Assembly: GCA_019359235.1 (NCBI GenBank)
Contig: JAHHHT010000004.1
Location: forward strand, 124,001 to 188,000
Length of the DNA: 64,000 bases
Source of the DNA: Oscillatoria princeps RMCB-10
Lineage (GTDB): Bacteria; Cyanobacteriota; Cyanobacteriia; Cyanobacteriales; Oscillatoriaceae
Reading direction: 5' to 3'
Part shown: positions 34,043 through 41,858 of the stretch, one piece after another
How the letters are laid out: each line of letters opens with the position of its first letter
Numbering within the stretch: position 1 is the stretch's first letter
Translations under genes and position numbers: made by a program
Notes under the pieces: model-generated
The model's database searches: none
The model's input: the letters and a program-made list of their open reading frames with translations, nothing else
Told to the model about the DNA's origin: nothing

Positions 34043-35539
34043 ATGCTTAGTGCCTTGATTTGGGTGCCAATATTAGGTGCCGCTCTCATCGGGTTTTGGC
34101 CAGGAACGGTGACACCGGCTCGCACCCGTCAAGTCGCCTTGGCGATTGCCGGCGGCATTTTCATCTGGACAGTCATCCTGGCCAGTCAGTTTGACCCTGC
34201 GGCGGCGGGAGTGCAGTTTTCTGAGTCCGTACCCTGGATTGAAGCTTTGGGTTTGACCTACCAGCTGGGAGTGGACGGCTTGTCTTTGCCGCTGGTGGTT
34301 TTAAATGGTCTGCTGACCTGGATTGCGATTTACAGCACGGATGAGTCTGTGCTGCGCCCGCGCTTTTACTACAGTTTGCTTTTCCTGCTCAGTGCCGGCG
34401 TTGCCGGTGCCTTCCTGGCTCAGGACTTGCTGCTGTTCTTCCTGTTTTACGAACTGGAAATCATTCCTCTATATTTCTTAATAGCGATTTGGGGGGGACA
34501 GCGGCGCGGCTACGCGGCAACCAAGTTTCTCCTTTACACCGCTGTGTCTGGGATTCTGGTGCTGGCGTCATTTTTGGGGCTGGTTTGGAACACCGGCGCA
34601 AATAGCTTTGCTTACCAGCCGCAGCTGGCTCAAGCTTTGCCGGTGGAGACGCAACTGCTGCTGCTGGGAGGAATCCTGGTGGCGTTTGGCATCAAAGTTC
34701 CCCTGGTTCCTTTCCACACTTGGCTCCCTGACGCTCACGTTGAGGCTTCGACGCCAATTTCTGTGCTGCTGGCTGGGGTGCTGCTGAAACTGGGGACTTA
34801 TGGGCTGTTCCGGTTTGGCTTGGGCTTGTTTCCCGATGCCTGGGCGACTTTGGCCCCCTGGCTGGCGGGCTGGGCGGTGGTGAGCGTGCTCTACGGCGCA
34901 CTGGCGGCTATTGCCCAGACGGATATGAAAAAAATGGTCGCCTTCTCGTCGGTTGGCCACATGGGCTACATCCTGCTGGCGGGCGCGGCGGCGACGCCGG
35001 TGAGCCTGGTAGGGGCTGTTTTCCAGATGATCAGCCACGGTTTGATTTCGGCGATGCTGTTCTTGCTGGTGGGTGTGGTTTACAAGAAGTCGGGAAGCCG
35101 CGATTTACAAGTCCTCACGGGGCTGCTCAACCCGGAACGGGGGTTGCCTGTGGTTGGCAGCCTGATGATTTTGGGGGTGATGGCGAGTGCCGGCATTCCG
35201 GGCATGGCGGGGTTTATTGCTGAATTTCTGGTTTTTCGCGGCAGTTTCCCGGTTTTTCCGGCGCAAACGCTGCTGTGCATGGTGGGCACCGGCTTGACGG
35301 CTGTTTATTTCTTGCTGCTCGTTAACCGCGCCTTTTTTGGCCGGCTGTCCGAACGAGTGGTGAATTTGCCGCCAGTGCGCTGGCGCGATCGCATGCCGGC
35401 GATGATTCTAGCAGGGGTCATCGTTGTGCTTGGAGTTTGGCCGAGCTGGATGGTGCGCTGGAGCGAGAGCACCGCGACGGCAATGCTGGATGCGCCGCCG
35501 GCTGTCGCGCAGGTCTTCCCAGAAAGCGCCGCCGAGTGA
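34043..35539 (+). CDS. ndhD4: NDH-1 subunit D4 of the constitutive CO2-uptake complex
   Basis: 498-aa multi-spanning membrane subunit, antiporter-like. It shows FLFYELEIIPLYFLIAIWGG (conserved Glu of transmembrane 5), the PLVPFHTWLPDAHVEA motif and the MKKMVAFSSVGHMGYILLAG segment. I placed the start at the ATG at 34043 (MLSALIWVPILGAALIGFWP), which matches NdhD family N-termini. An upstream ATG at 34022 immediately follows the TnpB relic and would add seven residues. With ndhF4 and cupB it forms the NDH-1 variant for constitutive CO2 uptake. Confidence 0.88.
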   Translation: MLSALIWVPILGAALIGFWPGTVTPARTRQVALAIAGGIFIWTVILASQFDPAAAGVQFSESVPWIEALGLTYQLGVDGLSLPLVVLNGLLTWIAIYSTDESVLRPRFYYSLLFLLSAGVAGAFLAQDLLLFFLFYELEIIPLYFLIAIWGGQRRGYAATKFLLYTAVSGILVLASFLGLVWNTGANSFAYQPQLAQALPVETQLLLLGGILVAFGIKVPLVPFHTWLPDAHVEASTPISVLLAGVLLKLGTYGLFRFGLGLFPDAWATLAPWLAGWAVVSVLYGALAAIAQTDMKKMVAFSSVGHMGYILLAGAAATPVSLVGAVFQMISHGLISAMLFLLVGVVYKKSGSRDLQVLTGLLNPERGLPVVGSLMILGVMASAGIPGMAGFIAEFLVFRGSFPVFPAQTLLCMVGTGLTAVYFLLLVNRAFFGRLSERVVNLPPVRWRDRMPAMILAGVIVVLGVWPSWMVRWSESTATAMLDAPPAVAQVFPESAAE

Positions 35540-35574
35540 TTTTTCTCCCGGAAACCAGAAAAGAGGCTCTCATA

Positions 35575-35652
35575 TATGGGTTCCCAGGTGGAACGATAAA
35601 AGAGGCAGAGTCTCTTATACATGCGTTCCCAGCCAGAGGCTGGGAACGAGAA
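35575..35652. repeat. GTTCCCAG-type inverted repeats before cupB
   Basis: GGGTTCCCAGGTGGAACG (about 35579-35596) and GCGTTCCCAGCC...GGCTGGGAACG (about 35622-35648) lie between ndhD4 and cupB. The segment GAGGCTCTCATATATG against GAGTCTCTTATACATG is partly repeated. Confidence 0.6.
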
Positions 35653-35700
35653 AACAGCGAAAAAATCTGCGATTATTTTATGAATTGAGGAGAATTCGGT

Positions 35701-36867
35701 ATGACAATTGCAACTTTAAAACCTTCTACTCATCCTCTGGCGAAGTATATTGAGCGCCTGGAAGCCGGTGTTGCGCTGCTGCCGGATTCGGGGGAAAACC
35801 TATTGGAAGTTGTCGGTATTTTAAAAAGCTATGGCATCGTTTTGGATGCTTACTCCCGCAACCTCACCTACATTGCTGACCATCAATTTTTAGTTTTGTT
35901 CCCCTTTTTCAAATACTTTAACGGGGAGATTACTCTGGAGAAGCTGCTGCGCCACTGGTGGCATGACCGGATTAATTTTGAGTACGCTGAGTATTGCATG
36001 AGAACCATGCTCTGGCACGGCGGCGGGGGGTTGGATGAGTATTTTGATTCTCCTGAATTTTACCAGCTGGCTGAGAAGGCTATCCGGGCAAAATTGAAGG
36101 GCGATGTGCTGATGGGGGGACTGCACCGGCTGTTTCCGGAGTTTTTGCCGGAACAAATCCGCATGCTGGCCTATTACAGCGGTCTGGGTCAGTTCTGGGA
36201 GGTAATGCGAGATATTTTCCTGACGCTATCTGACCGCTATGACAGCGGGGAAATCAAATCGATTCCGCAGGTGGTGGAGCATATCAAGGCGGGTTTGGTG
36301 GCGGCGGCGAATAACCCGATTACCTACAGCGTGAATATCCGGGGCGAGGTGTATGATATCCTTCCGAAAGAAGCCGGTTTGACGTTCCTTGCGGATACGG
36401 CGATCCCGTATGTGGAGGCGGTTTTCTTCCGGGGGACGCCTTTTCCGGGGACGGTTTCTTTCAATGCGCAAGCGCAGCAAATTCCTGTGGGTCAGGAGGA
36501 TTTTGCTTATGGGGCTTTGTATGCCGATCCGCTTCCGATTGGGGGTGCCGGTATTCCGCCGACGCAGCTGATGCAGGATATGCGGCATTTTATCCCGGAG
36601 TATTTGCATGAGGTTTATCGCAAGAGTTGCCGGGGTGAGGATGACTTGCGGGTGCAGATTTGCCAGACGTTTCAGAAGTCGATGTTTTGCGTGACGACGG
36701 CGGCGATTGTCGGGTTAGCGCCCTATCCGCTGGATACAGCTGATGCGAAAGAACGGGAGGCGAATCGGGTTTATTTGGAAGGTTGGATGGACAGGTTTGT
36801 GACTTCTCGCTTGCGTGAGGTGAATCAGCCGACTGAGCGTTACTGCCAGAAGTTTCCGGAGCGGTAG
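35701..36867 (+). CDS. cupB: CO2 hydration protein CupB (ChpX)
   Basis: 388-aa peripheral protein that joins NdhD4/NdhF4 and converts CO2 to bicarbonate on the cytoplasmic face of the thylakoid. The text LVLFPFFKYFNGEITLEKLL followed by RHWWHDRINFEYAEYCM and the central FLADTAIPYVEAVFFRGTPF are diagnostic of CupA/CupB. The N-terminus MTIATLKPSTHPLAKYIERL is of the CupB kind. GGAG lies about 9 nt upstream of the ATG at 35701. Conserved His and Cys residues (RHWWHD, YCM) may bind zinc. Third gene of ndhF4-ndhD4-cupB. Confidence 0.92.
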   Translation: MTIATLKPSTHPLAKYIERLEAGVALLPDSGENLLEVVGILKSYGIVLDAYSRNLTYIADHQFLVLFPFFKYFNGEITLEKLLRHWWHDRINFEYAEYCMRTMLWHGGGGLDEYFDSPEFYQLAEKAIRAKLKGDVLMGGLHRLFPEFLPEQIRMLAYYSGLGQFWEVMRDIFLTLSDRYDSGEIKSIPQVVEHIKAGLVAAANNPITYSVNIRGEVYDILPKEAGLTFLADTAIPYVEAVFFRGTPFPGTVSFNAQAQQIPVGQEDFAYGALYADPLPIGGAGIPPTQLMQDMRHFIPEYLHEVYRKSCRGEDDLRVQICQTFQKSMFCVTTAAIVGLAPYPLDTADAKEREANRVYLEGWMDRFVTSRLREVNQPTERYCQKFPER

Positions 36868-36868
36868 A

Positions 36869-36926
36869 AGGACACTCGCGCCTGTCCTACGCCTAGGGGG
36901 AGGGACAGGCGAGACGCCTGTCCTGC
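36869..36926. repeat. Inverted repeats between convergent cupB and the defence-like cassette
   Basis: CACTCGCGCCTGTCCTACGC is followed by GGGACAGGCGAGACGCCTGT, members of the ACAGGCG...CGCCTGT family. It is a probable bidirectional terminator region. Confidence 0.6.
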
Positions 36927-36944
36927 GGTAAGATAAGGTTGCGA

Positions 36945-37883
36945 TTATTGCAGTTTAGGGCCAATGTAACCGATGATTATTTTTCCGGGGCCTAATTCGG
37001 CAGAAAAATGAAGCCGCCAAGCTGCCGGTGTCATGCGGAGGTGCAAACTGAAGAGGCGTTGCTGGCCATCAGGACACTTAAAGGTTAGTTTCTGTTTCAA
37101 CTGCTTCAGTCTTGTCTCACTCTCCGGAGATGCTTTACTGGGAAGACTGTCTAGATCGAACGCTCCGACTGTCCAACTGTTACAGCACTGCTCAAGCTCA
37201 GACAGCCGTTTCACAACTTGTCTCAGCATGGGGTTGCCGGTGTTTAGGCTTTGCAATTGCTCGCCAACAGAATCGCAGAATATTAGCTTGGAAAATAACT
37301 CATCTTTACGTTCCCAGAGTTTCACTCCGTCGTCCACTGCTATTCGGATACGTTCCTTAATCCAATCAGCGTGTTCTCCCACATGGTTGCTGCGACTTGC
37401 GTGAACAATTTCGACTCGCTCATCGATTAATTCTTCACTGTCGTCAAGTCGGGTGACTTCCAACTCTAATTGGCTGCAATCCCATCGCGCCTCCGAGTTC
37501 AAGCTAACCGCGAGTGCGTCACTCACCAAAGCAAAGCCTAGTCCTATAGCTTGCTTTCCTTGGTGCCCAACTTCCGACAAATCAAAGTCGTTTTTAATTT
37601 CTTCAGCAACCTCAGTCCAGAAGGGAGCTTTTGCTGTCAGAGTTCTGAAGAAACTGCGCTCCTCTCGATCTACCTCCCCATCATTGCGCCAACAAGCCAC
37701 CGGATATCCGGGAGCGAGTTCGATGGTGTTAAGCTCGCTGTGAGTGCGAAGTACCCGTTTTGCACCACTGACAGTTGCTTGGCGTACCGTACTAATTAAG
37801 TCTGACATCCGCTGTCGTGCTGTTGGGATATCAGCAGCGGGAGTCTGCAGGGAGAGTTCATTCAATACCATCTCCAGATCCAT
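36945..37883 (-). CDS. Unrecognised protein, third gene of the DUF262/ATPase cassette
   Basis: 312 aa, soluble, no signal peptide or membrane segment. I do not recognise the family. Visible features are acidic stretches (NDGEVDREERSFFRTL), GHQGKQAIGLGFALVSDALA, and a C-terminal module with FSLHLRMTPAAWRLHFSAEL then KIIIGYIGPKL, a strand-rich pattern faintly like the ends of RelE/HigB-type toxins. That likeness is too weak to call. The start ATG at 37883 is 3 bp after the stop of the ATPase gene, so translation is probably coupled. Base use looks more AT-rich than the ccm and ndh genes next door, as in the other two cassette genes. It is probably an effector or partner of the ATPase (inference). 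Confidence 0.75.
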   Translation of the reverse strand: MDLEMVLNELSLQTPAADIPTARQRMSDLISTVRQATVSGAKRVLRTHSELNTIELAPGYPVACWRNDGEVDREERSFFRTLTAKAPFWTEVAEEIKNDFDLSEVGHQGKQAIGLGFALVSDALAVSLNSEARWDCSQLELEVTRLDDSEELIDERVEIVHASRSNHVGEHADWIKERIRIAVDDGVKLWERKDELFSKLIFCDSVGEQLQSLNTGNPMLRQVVKRLSELEQCCNSWTVGAFDLDSLPSKASPESETRLKQLKQKLTFKCPDGQQRLFSLHLRMTPAAWRLHFSAELGPGKIIIGYIGPKLQ

Positions 37884-37886
37884 GTC

Positions 37887-38996
37887 TTATTCTCCCGCCG
37901 GTTCTAATAAAGCCTCTAAACTCTTGTCCCACTCATCGAAAAAGCCATCTGGCCATCGGTCAATTCGTCCGTTTCGATCAATGCGGGGCGATACTACCTC
38001 ACTCACAGCTTGTCCTTGTTTTTCCTGGCGCTGAAAGAAGTGCAGCTGCACATCTTTGGGGTCAAGTTTGCCGCCATGAACCGCAAGGCGAATCCCATTT
38101 AAAACATGGTCGCTGTGAGTTTCTATCACAACCTGAACGCCGCAGCTCGCTGCAAGTGCCAATAACTGACCCATTTGGGATTGTCCTTTGGGATGGAGAT
38201 GGGCTTCTGGGTTTTCTATTAAGAGCAATGTGCCTGGCGGGGATGCAAGCACGGCCACAAGAATGGGTAAGGTGTAGCTAATTCCAAACCCGACATTGGT
38301 GGCGCGGTAATTGTTGCTGAGTCCGTAGGAGTATTGCAAACTCACCAGATCCAAAGCCGGGTTGGAGTTAATTGTGAGGCGTGTTCCCGGGCTGACTTCT
38401 CCCATCCATGCCTCGACTTGCTCTCTCAGATTCAGTGAGTTTGCGTTCGGATGGCTCAGGGTGCTGTTGCGAATATGTTCATCCCTATAAATTGCCAGGA
38501 AGTGTGCCGTGTATTCGCCTCTGGTGCCGAGTTGCCGGTGCTGTCGCACTTGGAAATCCGATATCTCCAAGTATGTGCGGGAGCCAATACGTTCTGCCTG
38601 CAAGTAGTGGAAGTTATCTGTGAAAAGACTTGATTTATAGACTTCACGAGTAGCTGGGGGTGAGGCAAGCGCTAGCACGTCCGTCTCTCGCTTGTAGTTG
38701 AAACGCCAGCTTCCCTTACTGTCTTTTTCCCAGACAATATCAAAACCGATTGAGTCCTTTTTTGCCCCCTCGAAAAGAGCATCTTGAGCCGTACCGATAC
38801 AAACCAAGTCGCCATTCAGCGCCAAGCCGGTGTTTGGCAATAAACCCTGCTGGTAAGATTGACGCAGCAGCAGCAGTGCTTGAAGCACTGAGGATTTGCC
38901 GGTGCTGTTAAGCCCAGAAAGCAGAGTGAGCGGTCTGAACTGAAGGGACTGATCCTCAAAAGGTTTGAAGTTTTGCAAGCGCAGTGATTGAATCAT
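37887..38996 (-). CDS. ABC/OLD-like AAA ATPase with DUF3696-type C-terminus
   Basis: 369 aa, SMC/RecF-like ATPase. Walker A GLNSTGKSS is at about residues 28-36. The late signature/Walker B segment LLLIENPEAHLHPKGQSQMG (about 262-281) and VVIETHSDHVLNGIRLAV (about 292-309) are typical of DUF3696 ATPases found in bacterial defence and mobile loci. No nuclease (Toprim) domain is seen. Its ATG overlaps the stop of the DUF262 gene by 4 bp (ATGA), and the third gene follows after 3 bp, so the three form one translationally coupled unit. A sensor or motor role in a conflict system is inferred. Confidence 0.88.
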   Translation of the reverse strand: MIQSLRLQNFKPFEDQSLQFRPLTLLSGLNSTGKSSVLQALLLLRQSYQQGLLPNTGLALNGDLVCIGTAQDALFEGAKKDSIGFDIVWEKDSKGSWRFNYKRETDVLALASPPATREVYKSSLFTDNFHYLQAERIGSRTYLEISDFQVRQHRQLGTRGEYTAHFLAIYRDEHIRNSTLSHPNANSLNLREQVEAWMGEVSPGTRLTINSNPALDLVSLQYSYGLSNNYRATNVGFGISYTLPILVAVLASPPGTLLLIENPEAHLHPKGQSQMGQLLALAASCGVQVVIETHSDHVLNGIRLAVHGGKLDPKDVQLHFFQRQEKQGQAVSEVVSPRIDRNGRIDRWPDGFFDEWDKSLEALLEPAGE

Positions 38997-40165
38997 GATA
39001 ATACCTCTTTGATGAGTTGCTCGATGGCACTAAATCGCCGCTGTACATTTTTAATCTGTCCGGTACTCTCCGAAACCGCTTTATTGAAATCGCTATTATT
39101 CATGAGTTGCATGAATTTCTTATTCACCTCATCCTTTCTCTCTTTTAGTAGCTGAAGCTGTTCGTCACTAAGTTGATTCAGGCAAACTGACCAAACCTCG
39201 AATAATGCTTTGTTAATTGGATACATCCTTGCATTCGCTTGATAGCGCTTGCGAAAAGCATATTTACCGAAAATTTCAAAGGCTGCCATCATCGCCCGCC
39301 TGAATCTCCGGTCAAGGTCTTGCAATTGCCGGTCATACATTTTATTTATAGCGGTCATTGTCTCATTAAAAAACTCATCAAAATCCTGAATTTTGTATTC
39401 AGTATAGGGAGTAATTGTAAAGGCCAAAAACCGAAGCCCAAACTCACGGTCTTCCATTCTGTAATCGCGACGCAGGCTGTTACCTGTTGCTTTCTTGAAC
39501 TCGTCAGATTCAGCGAGTGTCGCAACAATTTCAGTTGCCTTTCCCTGATAGAGTGCGTGGCGTATCTCTTGCGGTGAGAGGGGCAACCCCCCAGTATTGA
39601 TGCGCTTGAATATATTAAATTTGAGTTGATGTGGTGTCCCTTTCTCAATGAGATATACGGTTACCTGGGTTTCCTGGATTCGGCGCTGTAAATTACGTGG
39701 GAGTTCATTGTAAGTTTTGCCCTCCAGATCCTTGAGAAACTCCAGATCGCATAGCTTGAGATCCTTATCAAGCACAAATCGCTTCATTGTTGTAAGTCGT
39801 TGCTGCCCGTCCACAACCAGCCATCTCTCGTCATTGGTTGCATCCATGTAGAAGGCTGGAAGCGGGATGCGAATCAGAAGAGATTCTATCAATCGGCTTT
39901 GTTCTTTTGGCTTCCAAAGGCCACTTTTTCGCTGAAAAGTTGGCGTTAAGTCCAGTTCACCCTCTCTAATTCTTGTGAGTAGCAAGTCGATTGTCATCGG
40001 CCTAGTGTCGATCCGAATTAGGGCGGGATTGAATGGTTCGGTGATGCTTTCTTCTTTATCAGTGTCCTCTGCCTCGATTTCCTCCTCGATGCCGGTGCCA
40101 CTGTCAATGTAGGCGAAGTTGTCTTCGTCAGGGATTTCCACGTTTGTTGTTTTCTTATCTGTCAC
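38993..40165 (-). CDS. DUF262 (ParB/GmrSD-like) domain protein
   Basis: 390 aa. An acidic N-terminal tail (about 1-45) is followed by a DUF262 domain with LDLTPTFQRKSGLWKPKEQS, the catalytic-type motif VVDGQQRLTT, and FNIFKRINTGG. The C-terminal DUF1524 HNH nuclease found in GmrSD or SspE enzymes is absent; the rest is helical. DUF262 proteins hydrolyse nucleotides and often sense modified DNA. The GTG at 40165 is chosen because AAGGAG lies 8 nt upstream. It is the first gene of the three-gene unit, with a repeat-rich gap upstream. Confidence 0.88.
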   Translation of the reverse strand: MTDKKTTNVEIPDEDNFAYIDSGTGIEEEIEAEDTDKEESITEPFNPALIRIDTRPMTIDLLLTRIREGELDLTPTFQRKSGLWKPKEQSRLIESLLIRIPLPAFYMDATNDERWLVVDGQQRLTTMKRFVLDKDLKLCDLEFLKDLEGKTYNELPRNLQRRIQETQVTVYLIEKGTPHQLKFNIFKRINTGGLPLSPQEIRHALYQGKATEIVATLAESDEFKKATGNSLRRDYRMEDREFGLRFLAFTITPYTEYKIQDFDEFFNETMTAINKMYDRQLQDLDRRFRRAMMAAFEIFGKYAFRKRYQANARMYPINKALFEVWSVCLNQLSDEQLQLLKERKDEVNKKFMQLMNNSDFNKAVSESTGQIKNVQRRFSAIEQLIKEVLS

Positions 40166-40232
40166 AGCCTGCGCTCCTTCTCGCCAACTCTCATGTAGTC
40201 TCCCCCGGTCAAGCTGGATTATACTGCATCAG

Positions 40233-40388
40233 CCACCGGCAGCTTTGTTGCATGTCGATATTGTATCGCACTCTGTCGCAGATTGTGCCAGATGGCTTGG
40301 AAAAGCGAGAAGCGCTAACCCGCGAAGCCGACTATACCACCGGCAGCTTTGTTACATGTCGATATTGTATCGAACTCTGTTGCAGATT
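40233..40388. repeat. 52-bp direct repeat, two copies
   Basis: Both copies start CCACCGGCAGCTTTGTT and continue CATGTCGATATTGTATCG, differing at only a few bases. Further down both have CTTGGAAAAGC, so the similarity extends loosely beyond 52 bp. They lie just in front of the DUF262 gene. Confidence 0.8.
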
Positions 40389-40609
40389 TCGCTAAGCTTG
40401 GAAAAGCTGCGTTAGCTTTCCCGGCGCTTAAGCGCAGCGCTAACCCGCTGAGGTGGGCGCAGCCACCGGCATCTCGAAGCCCTAGCCCTGGGTTCAACCG
40501 GCAATATACCCACCGGCACCTGAAACAAAAACAGTGGCGATCCCCTCTAGTACAGGGGTGCTGGATTCCCGGAGGTGAAGGCCCAGAATTGGCCAGCCTG
40601 TGCGGGAGT

Positions 40610-40687
40610 GGGAGGGCTAAAGCCCAACTACAAACGGGAGGGCTAAAGCCCAACTACAAACGGGAGGGCTAAAGCCCAACTACAAAC
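40610..40687. repeat. 26-bp tandem repeat, three copies
   Basis: Three identical 26-bp units at 40610-40635, 40636-40661 and 40662-40687. Each contains the mini-hairpin GGGCTAAAGCCC followed by AACTACAAAC. There are no spacers, so it is not a CRISPR array. Confidence 0.92.
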
Positions 40688-40718
40688 GGCCAACCGGCAG
40701 TGGCAGGGCTGAAAGCGG

Positions 40719-40751
40719 AGAAACCCGGTTTCTCAAAGAAACCGGGTTTCT
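40719..40751. repeat. Palindromic repeat (AGAAACCCGGTTTCTC family)
   Basis: Near-perfect 33-bp palindrome. The same form occurs 500 bp further on at 41218-41249, so the small secreted-protein gene is bracketed by two copies. Confidence 0.85.
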
Positions 40752-40793
40752 GGCCACGCTATAACGCCTAATCCCCCTAGACAACGGAGAAGT

Positions 40794-40799
40794 TATAAT
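40794..40799 (+). promoter_or_regulatory. Consensus -10 box very close to a start codon
   Basis: TATAAT at 40794-40799 ends 10 bp before the ATG at 40810, which would give a leader of only a few bases. No matching -35 is seen. Confidence 0.35.
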
Positions 40800-40809
40800 C
40801 TATCTATAG

Positions 40810-41184
40810 ATGAGGGCAAATCCTGTGTTCAAACAATCGCTTATTCCCCTGACTTCCGCAATAATACTGTTGACAGCTATCCCGGCGAGAGCCCAGAAAT
40901 TTGAAGAACTCTTACCGGAACTGCTGACGCCGGCGGAAGCGGAAGTGTACAGTCAATTGGGTAACGAGCAAGCCACGAAACTCGCGAGCGATACCTGCAA
41001 GTCTCTTGATTCTGGTGTTTTAATTAGAGATTATGCCTCTCAAGTAGCCCAGTCAATCTCATCGCAAGGAGTGCCGCAAGAGCAATTAGAAGCCAGAGCC
41101 TTGTTTTCGGGAAAAGTGATAGCAGCTGCTGTGGTTACTTTGTGCCCGAAACACATGCAACAGTTGCAAGAGTTGCAACCCTAA
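40810..41184 (+). CDS. Small exported DUF732-like protein
   Basis: 124 aa. Residues 1-28 form a signal peptide ending in PARAQ. The mature part has two cysteines (DTCKSLDSG and LCPKHMQQL) spaced as in DUF732-type small secreted proteins, where they form a disulfide around a helical bundle. Function unknown. It is bracketed by palindromic repeats and has a TATAAT just upstream. Confidence 0.7.
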   Translation: MRANPVFKQSLIPLTSAIILLTAIPARAQKFEELLPELLTPAEAEVYSQLGNEQATKLASDTCKSLDSGVLIRDYASQVAQSISSQGVPQEQLEARALFSGKVIAAAVVTLCPKHMQQLQELQP

Positions 41185-41858
41185 GCTATTGCGTCTCTAC
41201 TTGAGTTGTGAAAAGGTAGAAACCCGGTTTCTCAAAGAAACCGGGTTTCGTAGGGGCGGTGCCCCCGTGCCCGCCCCCGGTGCGCCCGTGCCCGCCCCCT
41301 TCCGGGTTTCTCGCCATTTCTCGCCACCGGCGGCGAGCGCAATCATGTCAGGCTGTGGGCGCGGGCGATCGAATCCGAGAGCCGGCACTCTAGAATCAAC
41401 CCTTCTGCCGGCGCACCCATTGAATAGCCGGTGCGCAATCGCTGCAAACTTGGCGGACTTCCTCAAGTGAGGCTGGGGCTGCCGGCTGGCTTGGTGCGTT
41501 ATAGCGACCCCTGCGGCTCGCCTTTCAAGAGAGGGTTTTTTGGGGGGAGGGGCGAGAGGCTTCAGGGGCGCAGGGGAGAGGGAGAGGGGGAGCGAAGGAG
41601 TCGGGGAGAACTTTTCTTCATTCTTCCTGAGATATGATTCTACAAACTGTCCCCGCTTTAGCCGGCAGCCACAAATCCGCACTTGCGCCCAAAATAAGGT
41701 GAGAGAAATTCTGCATTCTACAGCAAAATGCGCCCCATAGCCTAAATTTTTATGGCCAAGCCCCAGAACTAAAAAAAACTGCCAGAGTGTGTTTCCGCTG
41801 ATCCCTATCGGGTATATCCTGTTGAGAGCAACAGTTGTCATTGCTGAACCTCCGTTCT
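41185..41858. other. Intergenic region upstream of mrdA, with repeats
   Basis: No gene supported. A palindrome lies at 41218-41249, a GC-rich GTGCCCGCCCCC repeat at about 41269-41301, and a G-rich tract at about 41530-41610. Frames on the minus strand through this segment encode only repeat-derived text. Confidence 0.55.

Larger units (their letters stand above)
40166..40809. other. Repeat-rich intergenic region upstream of the cassette
   Basis: No gene. It contains a 52-bp direct repeat (40233-40284 and 40337-40388, 104 bp apart), a triple 26-bp tandem repeat (40610-40687), and an AGAAACCCGGTTTCTC palindrome (40719-40751). The cassette promoter must lie here, but no hexamer pair is convincing. 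Confidence 0.7.

Noticed and set aside
31573-36867. Assignment as the inducible ndhF3-ndhD3-cupA module
   Set aside because: The hydration protein has the CupB-type N-terminus and length and no cupS-like gene follows, so the constitutive F4/D4/CupB set fits better.
40233-40687. Possible CRISPR array
   Set aside because: The 26-bp units are directly adjacent with no spacers, and the 52-bp repeats occur only twice with similar sequence between them. No cas genes are in the window.
41197-41841. A 214-codon minus-strand frame upstream of mrdA
   Set aside because: It consists largely of repeat-derived and low-complexity text, including the AGAAACC palindrome, and resembles no protein.
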